Of a stretch of 64,000 nt of DNA, positions 45,179 through 53,649 are shown piece after piece. Position numbers and translations under genes: made by a program. A model generated the notes under the pieces. It had not been told where the DNA came from. It did no database searches and saw only the letters and a list, made by a program, of their open reading frames with translations. The first letter of the stretch is position 1. Every line of letters starts with the position of its first letter. The stretch comes from a bacterium (GTDB taxonomy: Bacteria > Pseudomonadota > Alphaproteobacteria > Rhizobiales > JAKIUO01): NCBI GenBank assembly GCA_024228495.1, contig JAAETJ010001012.1:1-64000 (forward strand), written 5' to 3'.

Positions 45179-46612
45179 ATGAGTTCTAAAAATAAACAAT
45201 CTATACATCCCTATATTTTGTCAGGGGGTTCAGGCACACGCCTTTGGCCGCTGTCACGAAAATCCTATCCCAAGCAGTTTTTGAAACTTGTTGGTGAAGA
45301 CAGTCTGCTGCAACAAACAGCCAAACGCCTGCGCGGCCCGAATTTTCGCGATCCATCGGTGCTGGCGAACAATGATCACCGCTTTATCATTGCCGAGCAA
45401 ATGCAGCTGGTGGGTGTCAAACCCAAAGACATTATTCTTGAGCCGGTTGGTCGCAACACTGCCCCTGCCGCCCTGGTCGCCGCCCTTCGCAGCGCGCAGC
45501 CCGATGAGGATGCCCTTATCTTGCTGCTACCATCCGATCACATCATCAAGGACGTAGAAAAATTTCAGGAAACCATATTGTCCGGCATCGCTGATGCCAA
45601 CAAGGGGCATCTCGTGACCTTTGGCATCAAGCCAACGGCTCCCGAAACCGGCTATGGTTATATCGAAACAAGCGGCGATCCCCAAATGGCGCTCGACGTG
45701 GAACGCTTTGTCGAAAAACCAGTGCGCGCCAAGGCGAAAGGATATCTGGCGGCTGGTAATTTCTTCTGGAACGCCGGTATCTTCATGTATCGCGCCGGAT
45801 CAATGATCGAGGCTTTTGCCAATCATGCCCCGCAGATCCTCAGGCATTGCCGAGCGGCCCTTGAAAAAGCACAAAGTGATCTTGATTTTTTGCGCCTTGA
45901 TAAACCATCCTATGCGCAATGCGAAAGCATATCCCTTGACTATGCCATCATGGAAAAAGCCAATGGTATCAAATGCATTCCCCTTGAAACTGACTGGAGT
46001 GATCTTGGTGCCTGGTCGGCCATCTGGGATGCCATGGACAAAGATAAAAATGGCAATGTCATCAAGGGTGACGTGGTTATTCATAATACAAAAAACAGTT
46101 TTATCCAAAGTGCCCACGGCACCTGCCTGTCTCTGGTTGGACTGGACAATGTGCTGGCCATCGCCACCAAGGATGCGATCTTGCTGGCCAACAAAGATAA
46201 TGCCCAGGATGTTAAAGCTATCGTTGATAAGCTGCAGGCGTCAGGACGCACAGAAGCGGTGGAACACCGGCGCGTCTATCGACCGTGGGGCTGGTATGAG
46301 CAATTGAGTGCGGGCAACCGCTTTCAGGTCAAAGTACTGATGGTCAATCCAGGAGCACAACTTTCCTTGCAAAGTCATTACCATCGCGCCGAACATTGGG
46401 TCGTGGTCTCTGGTACAGCAGAAGTGCGGGTCGGCGACAAGATCTCCTTATTATCCGAAAATGAAAGCACCTATATCCCCATCGGCACCCTTCATCGCCT
46501 CGGCAATCCGGGTAAACTACCGGCTATGTTGATCGAAGTACAATCAGGCTCATATCTTGGCGAAGATGATATCGAGCGCTATGAAGATGATTTTGGCCGC
46601 GGCGACAGCTAG
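45179..46612 (+). CDS. manC: Mannose-1-phosphate guanylyltransferase / mannose-6-phosphate isomerase
   Basis: Bifunctional enzyme of GDP-mannose synthesis, 477 residues. The nucleotidyltransferase domain has the signature LSGGSGTRLWPLSRKSYPKQF, EPVGRNTAPAALVAAL and FVEKPVRAKAKGYL with FWNAGIFMY. The C-terminal cupin has RPWGWYEQL, PGAQLSLQSHYHRAEHWVVVSGTAEV and YIPIGTLHRLGNPG. Supplies GDP-mannose for polysaccharide, LPS or glycan formation. No other sugar-nucleotide genes are adjacent. Confidence 0.95.
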   Translation: MSSKNKQSIHPYILSGGSGTRLWPLSRKSYPKQFLKLVGEDSLLQQTAKRLRGPNFRDPSVLANNDHRFIIAEQMQLVGVKPKDIILEPVGRNTAPAALVAALRSAQPDEDALILLLPSDHIIKDVEKFQETILSGIADANKGHLVTFGIKPTAPETGYGYIETSGDPQMALDVERFVEKPVRAKAKGYLAAGNFFWNAGIFMYRAGSMIEAFANHAPQILRHCRAALEKAQSDLDFLRLDKPSYAQCESISLDYAIMEKANGIKCIPLETDWSDLGAWSAIWDAMDKDKNGNVIKGDVVIHNTKNSFIQSAHGTCLSLVGLDNVLAIATKDAILLANKDNAQDVKAIVDKLQASGRTEAVEHRRVYRPWGWYEQLSAGNRFQVKVLMVNPGAQLSLQSHYHRAEHWVVVSGTAEVRVGDKISLLSENESTYIPIGTLHRLGNPGKLPAMLIEVQSGSYLGEDDIERYEDDFGRGDS

Positions 46613-46744
46613 CTGCAATTGTGACTGACAAACCGGCCATCTTCTAGGGGAACAATCACCCTCATGAAATTCTCTGTCATGCCCGCTTTCAGCACTGATC
46701 TATCACCATTCAACTAGTAGCTTGTATAACAACCCGGCGCATCA
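46613..46744. other. Intergenic spacer; nothing recognised
   Basis: Between manC and the small lipoprotein-like frame. No open frame, terminator or repeat was identified. Confidence 0.4.
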
Positions 46745-46909
46745 TTAGCCGTATAAAATAAGGTGATTTACGTCCTCGCTGGTCATTTCGTGCATCTGTT
46801 CATAGATTTGTCGGTTCGCCAAAAAGTCTTGTTTGAATTTATTGAGATCAACAGAAGCACTACAATCAGATAACGCTAAAAACAAAACAATCAAAACGAG
46901 GATTTTTAT
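46745..46909 (-). CDS. Small lipoprotein-like ORF with ATA in the start position
   Basis: 54 codons on the minus strand: I/M-KILVLIVLFLALSDCSAS, then KFKQDFLANRQIYEQMHEMTS and the end VNHLILYG. The first part is a good lipoprotein signal with lipobox ALSDC. The codon where ATG is expected is ATA, preceded by AGCAGG and directly by an in-frame TAG. So either the gene lost its start by ATG-to-ATA change, or translation begins at ATA or at an internal TTG. No homologue recognised. Confidence 0.4.
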   Translation of the reverse strand: MKILVLIVLFLALSDCSASVDLNKFKQDFLANRQIYEQMHEMTSEDVNHLILYG

Positions 46910-47143
46910 CTACCTGCTCTCGCGCATATTTATAGGTGAGCAATATCATCCATTATGAGGTACCTAGCTGTCACGCTGGCGAACAACACGCCGAACCGTT
47001 TGCACCAGATTACCACCGAGGGATAATCGCCAGCTATAATCGTTTATGAAAGAACATAATTCTGGTCGCCAATAGTACTCCAAAGAGGGCCGAGCAATAC
47101 GAATTTGCTATTTGTCACATTGCTTGATTGTTTGACGTCACCG
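46910..47143. other. Intergenic spacer; nothing recognised
   Basis: Lies upstream of the small lipoprotein-like frame and downstream of the ETF-QO gene. No terminator, repeat or gene could be supported. Confidence 0.35.
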
Positions 47144-48781
47144 TTACATATTGACATAGTTTGGCCCCTCACCACCATTTGGTGTCACCCAATTAATATT
47201 TTGCCCGGGGTCCTTGATGTCACAGCACTTGCAATGAATACAGTTCTGCGCATGGATCAGTAGTTTTTTCTGACCGCGTTGATCGGCCTCAACATATTCA
47301 TATACGCCAGCCGGGCAATAGCGCACTTCAGGGCCGTCATAGCGAGCCAGATTGACAGTGAGTGGTGCCTGTTCATCTTTAAGCTGCAAATGGCAGGGCT
47401 GATCCTCTTCATGGCTGACTGCCGCAAAGGACAAATTGGTCGCCTTGTCAAAACTGATGACACCATCAGCTTTGAGATAGAAAATTTCTCGCATGGCAGC
47501 AGCTGATTTCAAAGTTTCATGGTCACCATGATGGTGCAGCGTCCATGGTGCACTGCCCAAAAACATATAAGTATCGAGCGCCGCATGGGCAAGACCGCCC
47601 CACAGGCCTCCTTTTGCAAAACCGGGGCGAATATTACGCGCTTTAGTCAGTTCGCGCCAGATCCATGAGCTTTCGACCCTTTGTTGCAGATCCAGTTCGA
47701 GCGGTGGCTGGTCGCAAGCGATTGCAACAAAAGCCGCCTCTGCTGCCAACATGCCCGATTTCATGGCCGTATGCGTGCCTTTGATCTTTGCCACATTGAG
47801 AAATCCGGCTTCACAACCGATCAGGCAACCACCAGGAAAGCTCATCTTGGGAATGGACTGTAATCCACCTTCGTTCAAGGCACGCGCGCCATAAGTGATG
47901 CGCCGCCCCCCTTCGAGGATTGGTTTGATCGAGGGATGGAACTTAAAGCGTTGCAGCTCTTCATAGGGCGATAAATGTGGATTAGGGTAGTCAAGGCCAA
48001 CGATCAAGCCCAGCGACAGCACGTTGTTTTCCTGATGATAAAGAAAGGAGCCCCCATACGTATCTGATTTCAAGGGCCAGCCAATCGTATGCAGAACCTC
48101 TCCAAGCCGGTGGTTTTCCGGTTTGATTTCCCACAGTTCTTTAATACCGATGCCATAGATTTGCGGATCGCAATTGGCGCGCAGGTCAAACTTTTCCATC
48201 AATTGCTTGCCAAGATGGCCGCGACAGCCCTCCGCGAAAAAGGTGTAGCTGGCGCGCAGCTCCATACCCCGTTGAAAACTGGGGCCTTTGCTTCCGTCGC
48301 GCAAGAGACCCATATCACCGGTGGCGACGCCTTTGACCGCGCCACCATCATGATAGATAATCGAAGCGGCCGCAAAACCCGGGTAGATCTCAACTCCCAG
48401 CGCTTCTGCCTCGATGGCTAGCCAGCGACAAAATTCCCCAAGGCTGATAATATAATTGCCTGCATTTCTCATTGATGCTGCAACCGGCAAGGGGAGCGCT
48501 TGAGTTTTGGACAGCATCAGAAACTGGTCTTTAGTGACCTGTGTCTTGAGCGGCGCGTTTCGTTGCTGCCAGTCAGGCATTAGTTCATCAAGCGCCCGTG
48601 TTTCAAGGATGGCGCCAGACAAAATATGTGCGCCTACCTGCGCTCCCTTCTCGACCACACAAACAGAAATCTCGCGCCCATGTTGCAAAGCCAATTGCTT
48701 CAATTGGATGGCGGCGGACAGTCCCGCCGGGCCAGCGCCAACGATCACAATATCAAATTGCATACTCTCGCGACCTGTCAT
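47144..48781 (-). CDS. Electron transfer flavoprotein-ubiquinone oxidoreductase
   Basis: Membrane-associated FAD/4Fe-4S enzyme that passes electrons from ETF (acyl-CoA and other dehydrogenases) to ubiquinone. 545 residues, the normal size. FAD motif DIVIVGAGPAGLSAAIQL, GAHILSGAILETRALDELMPDW, FFAEGCRGHLGKQLM, YGIGIKELWEIKPE, GGCLIGCEAGFLNVAKIKGTHTAMKSGMLAAEA, and the C-terminal cluster NCIHCKCCDIKDPGQNINW. Start may be the ATG at 48781 or at 48763 (closer to the family N-terminus). Could serve the acyl-CoA dehydrogenase at 3-4 kb. The ETF subunits are not in the window. Confidence 0.96.
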   Translation of the reverse strand: MTGRESMQFDIVIVGAGPAGLSAAIQLKQLALQHGREISVCVVEKGAQVGAHILSGAILETRALDELMPDWQQRNAPLKTQVTKDQFLMLSKTQALPLPVAASMRNAGNYIISLGEFCRWLAIEAEALGVEIYPGFAAASIIYHDGGAVKGVATGDMGLLRDGSKGPSFQRGMELRASYTFFAEGCRGHLGKQLMEKFDLRANCDPQIYGIGIKELWEIKPENHRLGEVLHTIGWPLKSDTYGGSFLYHQENNVLSLGLIVGLDYPNPHLSPYEELQRFKFHPSIKPILEGGRRITYGARALNEGGLQSIPKMSFPGGCLIGCEAGFLNVAKIKGTHTAMKSGMLAAEAAFVAIACDQPPLELDLQQRVESSWIWRELTKARNIRPGFAKGGLWGGLAHAALDTYMFLGSAPWTLHHHGDHETLKSAAAMREIFYLKADGVISFDKATNLSFAAVSHEEDQPCHLQLKDEQAPLTVNLARYDGPEVRYCPAGVYEYVEADQRGQKKLLIHAQNCIHCKCCDIKDPGQNINWVTPNGGEGPNYVNM

Positions 48782-49034
48782 TGTCCAAACGATCCTTCGT
48801 CAAATGATGACTAACCGAAATACCCGCAGCTCACTCATCTTCTTATACAAAAATCTGGAGGATTTCAGATCTTAAATAGAGACCATTATGGATTCAAGCA
48901 TGATAACCGTTAGACGGTGATAAAATAGCTATCGATGACCCTTCAAGCTCGAAATATCTAGATGAGTTATAGGAATGTCGCTACAAGATCCCTTCGCATG
49001 ATTTTGCGTAGCGAGACAATAGAGTGGAACAGAT

Positions 49035-49439
49035 ATGGATAATTGTATTTTTTGTAAAATAATCAAGGGCGAGGTGTCTGATTTAATCATCAACGAGACC
49101 GACGATATTATCACCATCTTGTCGCTGGAAGGGCACCCGTTGATTATCCCCAAACAACATATTGAGAATATTTACGGCTTAGAGCCAGACATTGCCTCGC
49201 AAATCATGCGTGAAGCCGTGACCATGGCCAAAGCGGTCCGCGAGACCACCGGGTGCACCGGTCTCAACCTCATTCAATCAAATGGACATGATGCGGGACA
49301 GGAAGTTTTTCACTTTCATCTGCATGTCAGACCGCGCTGGAAAAATGACGGTATCGAAGCGACCTGGAATACCGCGGAACTAGACCGGAAAAAAAGACAG
49401 GTGTTATCAGATAAGCTTCTTGAATATTTTGAAAGCTGA
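49035..49439 (+). CDS. HIT-family nucleotide hydrolase
   Basis: 134 residues. Zinc-site start CIFCKIIKGEV and the histidine triad HFHLHVRPRW at residues 95-104. ILSLEGHPLIIPKQHIENIYGL and LNLIQSNGHDAGQEVFHFHLH show the HINT/Fhit-type fold. Such proteins hydrolyse nucleoside phosphoramidates or dinucleotides in the cytoplasm. Single gene; a decayed ABC gene follows. Confidence 0.93.
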   Translation: MDNCIFCKIIKGEVSDLIINETDDIITILSLEGHPLIIPKQHIENIYGLEPDIASQIMREAVTMAKAVRETTGCTGLNLIQSNGHDAGQEVFHFHLHVRPRWKNDGIEATWNTAELDRKKRQVLSDKLLEYFES

Positions 49440-49509
49440 TGGAGGGGGCAGGCTAACATAACTCCAATGCCATTGATTTGGACAATCTGCGGTTCGGTCA
49501 CACATTCAT

Positions 49510-49676
49510 CACAGGCAACAAGGCGTATGACGTGCTGGTCGGCGAGCGCGATGTCAAGCTATCGGGTGGTCAACGCCAGCGCATCGCCATTGATTGTCCG
49601 CATATTCCTCAAAGACGCGCCCATCTTGTTGCTGAATGAAGCAACACCGTCGCTCGACAGCGAGGTCGAGAGATGA
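49510..49676 (+). pseudogene. Remnant of an ABC exporter ATP-binding domain
   Basis: One frame gives VLVGERDVKLSGGQRQRIAI, the ABC signature. The continuation, FLKDAPILLLNEATPSLDSEVER, lies in another frame and equals the Walker B and D-loop region (ILLLDEATSALDSEVE). A single frameshift near 49590 separates them. Walker A and the membrane domain are absent. It resembles MsbA-like exporters. Dead fragment. Confidence 0.75.
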
Positions 49677-49797
49677 GCGGACAAAACGAAAATGACCCCA
49701 CAAGGGGGGCAGAACCAATTAAGAAATTTTGAATGGAAGCTGATGAATCTTCAATTTTGACGCCAGCATGTTTCGGCAGTATTATGCGTGCCGTGCC

Positions 49798-50307
49798 TTA
49801 AACAGGAACCTTGCGAGCACCTTTGATATCTGGCGGTGCAATGATCGCCCCACCGGCTTCGAATTCTTCATCGGTTGGCTCACGCACTGTCAATATCTCC
49901 AGTGTAAAAATGGCTTCTCTGCCGCAAAGCGGGTTATTGCCATCAACAGTCAGTGACTTGTCATTCATCCTTGTCACGATAAAATTCTTGGACTCACCCT
50001 TTTCATTTTGCGTAACAATAGTAGCGCCGATCTCATGGAATTCCTTTGGAACATTGTCAATGTGATCGGTGAACACCAGCGACTCATCCCTAGGGCCATA
50101 GATTTTACTGCAATCAATTGGTACGTCAATGATATCGCCAGCAGATTTGCCTACGAGCTCGGTAAGGATAGCTGGCAACAAGACGTCATTGTGGCCATGC
50201 ACATAACTCAGCGGAAATTCAACCTCACTGAGTATTTGGCCTGTTTTTTGATCGACCACCTTGAAGGCAAGTTCGACAAATTTGTTGTCTTGTATCGTTT
50301 CGCTCAT
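49798..50307 (-). CDS. FKBP-type peptidyl-prolyl isomerase, SlyD-like
   Basis: 169 residues from ATG 50307 (SETIQDNKFVELAF); an upstream in-frame start at 50370 adds an unrelated Arg/Pro-rich stretch. SlyD-type order: FPLSYVHGHNDVLLPAILTEL, GDIIDVPIDCSKIYGPRDESLV, an IF (insert-in-flap) segment, and VDGNNPLCGREAIFTLEIL with TVREPTDEEFEAG. The metal-binding His-rich tail of E. coli SlyD is missing. Assists folding or metal insertion in the cytoplasm. It is the last gene of the apr-side cluster on this strand; a chaperone role for the Apr iron-sulfur proteins is possible but not shown. Confidence 0.85.
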   Translation of the reverse strand: MSETIQDNKFVELAFKVVDQKTGQILSEVEFPLSYVHGHNDVLLPAILTELVGKSAGDIIDVPIDCSKIYGPRDESLVFTDHIDNVPKEFHEIGATIVTQNEKGESKNFIVTRMNDKSLTVDGNNPLCGREAIFTLEILTVREPTDEEFEAGGAIIAPPDIKGARKVPV

Positions 50308-50355
50308 ATCAAATTCGCAACTAGGTCCATCTGGATGATGTCGACGGGGATTTTG

Positions 50356-50386
50356 CGGCCACGCGAACAAAAAGATCGCGTGGCCG
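50356..50386 (-). terminator. Strong GC-rich hairpin between small gene and slyD-like gene
   Basis: A perfect 11-bp stem, CGGCCACGCGA / TCGCGTGGCCG, with a nine-base loop (ATCTTTTTG-type on the minus strand). No T-run follows on either strand, so it may be a processing or attenuation site instead of a full terminator. Confidence 0.45.
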
Positions 50387-50403
50387 TATCATATCAAGCT
50401 TAC

Positions 50404-50562
50404 TTATGGTTTTTTTGGTGTTTGGTATTTTTGTTCTTTCTGGAAGGGTTCCCAGATAAGATCGTACCCAACATAACCCTTTTCATTTGGCTTCATCTGA
50501 CGGGTTGTCAGGAAGCGAGACTTGCCATCAGGAACTTTTGCTTTGGGGTCTACGTTACCCAT
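50404..50562 (-). CDS. Small conserved-looking protein downstream of apr locus
   Basis: 52 residues: GNVDPKAKVPDGKSRFLTT, RQMKPNEKGYVGYDLIWEPF, QKEQKYQTPKKP. The ATG at 50562 has GAAAGAGGTGATAT upstream, a good ribosome-binding site. Basic, soluble, with no transmembrane segment. The sequence is free of low complexity and looks like a genuine small gene. Not recognised. It lies between the 116-residue gene and the SlyD-like gene. Confidence 0.6.
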   Translation of the reverse strand: MGNVDPKAKVPDGKSRFLTTRQMKPNEKGYVGYDLIWEPFQKEQKYQTPKKP

Positions 50563-50678
50563 ATATCACCTCTTTCATTTTAGCCGGGACAGCCGCTGCA
50601 AGATACATGCAGCTGAAAACAAACCCGACATCTTAAATTCATTGTCTTTCGAAGTCGAAATACTTGGTTCAGGGGCAG

Positions 50679-51029
50679 TTAGAAAATGGATGCACCGAAA
50701 ATCTTGATGTCGTCTTCTTCATAGCCAAGAACCAACCTGCCAAGCCATTCGCCTTCTTTTTTGGTGCTGCGCTGTCTATACAAAACAGTGACATGCTCAC
50801 CGCGACGAATAAGGCCGATATAGTCCATCTCTTCTGACAGGCTCCTCGTAAGCTCACTTTTTGCGAACTGCTTGCCTACCTCAACCTGATCAAGGCCATG
50901 CGCAAGCCCACGGGAAAAGTTCTTAACGAAATCACCGTATTTGCCCGCATTAGACTGCTTGACAAGATCATTCCATAAGGGATGAGCGATCTCAAGTATC
51001 TCATCATCGGTTTTTTCAAGAATGTTCAT
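50679..51029 (-). CDS. Unknown small protein downstream of aprA
   Basis: 116 residues. NILEKTDDEILEIAHPLWND, NAGKYGDFVKNFSRGL, GLDQVEVGKQFAKSELT, IGLIRRGEHVTVLYRQRSTK and EGEWLGRLVLGYEEDDIKIFG. The last part reads like the beta-sheet of an NTF2- or cystatin-like small domain. Soluble, no Cys, no signal peptide. Not recognised. It is separated from aprA by 160 bases with two strong hairpins, so it may have its own promoter. Confidence 0.65.
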   Translation of the reverse strand: MNILEKTDDEILEIAHPLWNDLVKQSNAGKYGDFVKNFSRGLAHGLDQVEVGKQFAKSELTRSLSEEMDYIGLIRRGEHVTVLYRQRSTKKEGEWLGRLVLGYEEDDIKIFGASIF

Positions 51030-51114
51030 CTAAGACTCTTTACTGCAGTTACACCAAGGAGCTTCAATACTGGTGCTCTCTGGTGCAAAAGACTTTATCT
51101 GTCACGTTACCAAA

Positions 51115-51141
51115 AAGATCAACATTTAACATGTTGATCTT
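51115..51141 (-). terminator. Terminator hairpin downstream of aprA (distal)
   Basis: Minus strand: AAGATCAACA, a seven-base loop, TGTTGATCTT, followed by TTTGG (the arm end gives TTTTT). A 10-bp stem placed 48 bases after the aprA stop. Likely intrinsic terminator. Confidence 0.65.
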
Positions 51142-51152
51142 CTTGATTGTTC

Positions 51153-51180
51153 AAACAGACGCTTACATAAGCGTCTGTTT
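51153..51180 (-). terminator. Near-perfect palindrome directly after aprA
   Basis: AAACAGACGCTTA / TAAGCGTCTGTTT with a two-base centre, 8 bases after the aprA stop codon. Without a T-tract it could protect the 3' end of the aprMBA message or cooperate with the second hairpin at 51115. Confidence 0.65.
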
Positions 51181-51188
51181 GTGATTTT

Positions 51189-53108
51189 TTACTTTTTGGC
51201 TTCTTTGGCCTTGATGTCTTTGAGGCCTTTATCTTCCATTTCGTCTTTTTCACCGACGAGATGATACAAAGGTGCTTTTTCCATCGTGTATTCACCTGTT
51301 TTGGGATCTCGGCGAGAAACGGTCAGCACATGCCAATCTTCATCGTCCAACTTCATGTGGTCTCCACGATAATAGTAGCCAGGCCAACGAGTTTCCTTGC
51401 GGAACAGCGTATGCTGGAAGACAGATTCGGATGTCAAGAAGCGATGCTTCAATTCCCAAACACGCAACAACTCATGAATATCCTTGGCAGCCAGATTTTC
51501 AAAATCTTCTTCCATGATCTTCATTTTTTTGAGGCCAATGTTCAGCAGCTTCTCGTTGGTCATGTAGTTAACAGTCACGCCAGCACAATACTCATCCATA
51601 CACTTCTGCAAACGGTCAAGACCCTGCCTTGGATTAATGTAGTGTGGATTGACATCACCAGCGACAATTTCATTACGATAGATTTTATAATGTTCCATCG
51701 GCTTGAAGATCTCTTCACCTCGATTTCTGATCTGATCATCGGAGACTACGATACCGTCTCCTTTACCATCATCGATATACCTGCAAGCAGCTTTGGCAGC
51801 AAGACGGCCTTCTGTAAATGATCCAGATGAAAACGCATGAGGCGTTCCACCGACAGCATCACCAGCACCAAACAGACCTTCAACCGTCATCATGCGGTTA
51901 TAACCCCAGAAATATTCTGGTGGTGAAAGATCTTCTGGTCCACTGGCCCAGCCGCCACAACCTGTTGCATGGGAGCCCATGACATAAGGTTCTGATGTTG
52001 TCAGTTCAGGGTTTTCATATTTGGGGTCCACGTCTGTAGCAGCCCACAATACGGCCTGACCAACAGTCATGCCAAGGAAATTTTCCCAACCGACTTCCTC
52101 CAAATGCGGATCCTGGAACGAATGCATGGTGATCATGTGAATAGGACCGCGACCAGCCGCTACTTCGTTGATAAAGGCATGGTTACGCAAGCAGGTTGGA
52201 ATTGGCTTATGCGATACATGCTGCCCTTCCGTATCCAGATAGGCCTTGCCGACCATTTTGGAGAGTTCAGGGAACCATTTGGATTCATACTCTTCACCAT
52301 TACAGTTTTGAGTATAAGTTTTAAGATGCAGGAAGTAAGCTCCAACAGGGCCGTAACCGTCTTTAAAACGTGCAAGCACGATACGGTTTTCCATCTGAGT
52401 CATCTTGGCGCCAGCGCCAATCATAAGCCCGTAAGCTGAGCCTGACGACCAGGGAGCATACCAGACGCGACCAGCGCCCTCACCAACAGAACGTGGCTTA
52501 AAGATATTGGAAGCACCACCAGCACCACAAATAACGGTTTTGGATTTAAAAACGTGATAGTCACCGGTACGGACATTGAAGCCCACAGCACCCGCGACGC
52601 GGTTTTCTTTGGCATCATCCATTAGAAGATGAGTGACACAGATACGGTTGAAAACTTTGTCGGCTGATTTTTTTGCAGCTTCGGCAACAATCGGCTTGTA
52701 TGACTCACCATGAATCATGATCTGCCAACGCCCTTCACGCATGTAGTTACCCGTGTCAGGGTCTTTCATGATGGGTAAGCCCCACTCTTCGAACTGATGC
52801 ACGGCACTATCAACGTGACGGGCCATATCAAAGGCCAGATCTTCACGAACCATGCCCATGAGATCCATACGAGCATAGCGTACATGGTCTTCCGGGTTGT
52901 TCTCACCCCAGCGTGTACCCATATAGCAGTTGATCGCGTAAAGCCCCTGAGCAACCGCACCAGAGCGATCCATATTCGCTTTTTCAGCAATGACGATTTT
53001 CTTGTCTTTACCCCAGAACCTGGCTTCCCAGGCGGCACCTGTACCACCAAGACCGGCACCAGCGACCAGAATATCAATATCGTCTTCAATAATCGTTTTA
53101 TAAGCCAT
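51189..53108 (-). CDS. aprA: Adenylylsulfate (APS) reductase, alpha subunit
   Basis: FAD subunit of dissimilatory APS reductase, which in sulfur oxidisers makes APS from sulfite and AMP. 639 residues. FAD site LVAGAGLGGTGAAW (14-27), EKANMDRSGAVAQGLYAINCYMG, HGESYKPIVAEAA, YAPWSSGSAYGLMIGAGAKMTQMENR, Arg in LARFKDGYGPVGAYF (247), His in MGSHATGCGGW (380) and GLFGAGDAVGGTPHAFSSGSFTEGR. These correspond to the Arg and His of the known active site. The ATG overlaps the aprB stop (TAATG). Lineage II AprA with AprM is inferred from the neighbouring gene. Cytoplasmic face. Confidence 0.97.
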   Translation of the reverse strand: MAYKTIIEDDIDILVAGAGLGGTGAAWEARFWGKDKKIVIAEKANMDRSGAVAQGLYAINCYMGTRWGENNPEDHVRYARMDLMGMVREDLAFDMARHVDSAVHQFEEWGLPIMKDPDTGNYMREGRWQIMIHGESYKPIVAEAAKKSADKVFNRICVTHLLMDDAKENRVAGAVGFNVRTGDYHVFKSKTVICGAGGASNIFKPRSVGEGAGRVWYAPWSSGSAYGLMIGAGAKMTQMENRIVLARFKDGYGPVGAYFLHLKTYTQNCNGEEYESKWFPELSKMVGKAYLDTEGQHVSHKPIPTCLRNHAFINEVAAGRGPIHMITMHSFQDPHLEEVGWENFLGMTVGQAVLWAATDVDPKYENPELTTSEPYVMGSHATGCGGWASGPEDLSPPEYFWGYNRMMTVEGLFGAGDAVGGTPHAFSSGSFTEGRLAAKAACRYIDDGKGDGIVVSDDQIRNRGEEIFKPMEHYKIYRNEIVAGDVNPHYINPRQGLDRLQKCMDEYCAGVTVNYMTNEKLLNIGLKKMKIMEEDFENLAAKDIHELLRVWELKHRFLTSESVFQHTLFRKETRWPGYYYRGDHMKLDDEDWHVLTVSRRDPKTGEYTMEKAPLYHLVGEKDEMEDKGLKDIKAKEAKK

Positions 53109-53587
53109 TAGTAATACACGCCTTCCTTCAATGTCAGTCCATTTGACTCCAAAGTATGTAGTCCACCTTCATCCAGGCGAATATATTTGGGTTCATTAAA
53201 AAGCAACTCGCCATCTCGCATATCCTTACTTGGTGAAGTAGCATCAGCAAGTTGGGGAATATATTTCCCCCATGGCTTTGTTGTAATCGGTGAAAGGAAG
53301 TTCTTTTCAGTACCATTTCTGAATTTGATTTTCCAGGCGATCGTACCTTTTTCTTCATCGCGAATTACGCGGACACTGCTGCCAAGCGGAGCAAAGTCAG
53401 CATACCCACGCACATTAATGGCGTTATGCGGGCAGGCCTTCACGCAGGAATAGCACTCCCAGCACATATTAGGTTCAATATTATATGCACGACGATAGGT
53501 CTTGTCGATATGCATAATATCCGAGGGGCAGATGTCGACGCAATGACCGCATCCGTCACATCTTGTCATATAAACGAAAGTAGGCAT
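53108..53587 (-). CDS. aprB: Adenylylsulfate (APS) reductase, beta subunit
   Basis: Iron-sulfur subunit of APS reductase, 159 residues. Two 4Fe-4S motifs: CDGCGHCVDICP (Cys 10, 13, 16, 20) and CWECYSCVKACP (Cys 42, 45, 48, 52). The C-terminal arm after residue 100 wraps around AprA in known structures. Shine-Dalgarno AAGGAAA precedes the ATG. Coupled to aprA by overlapping TAATG. Positioned after aprM with a 62-base gap. Confidence 0.97.
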   Translation of the reverse strand: MPTFVYMTRCDGCGHCVDICPSDIMHIDKTYRRAYNIEPNMCWECYSCVKACPHNAINVRGYADFAPLGSSVRVIRDEEKGTIAWKIKFRNGTEKNFLSPITTKPWGKYIPQLADATSPSKDMRDGELLFNEPKYIRLDEGGLHTLESNGLTLKEGVYY

Positions 53588-53649
53588 ATTCGTTTCCTTA
53601 AAATGTTTGATCGAAACTAACTGGTTTCCAGAAGTTTTCGGGTTGATTT

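Noticed and set aside
49677-49797. Possible IS21-type terminal sequence (AAAATGACCCC)
   Set aside because: Only a short resemblance, with no transposase gene or inverted repeat.
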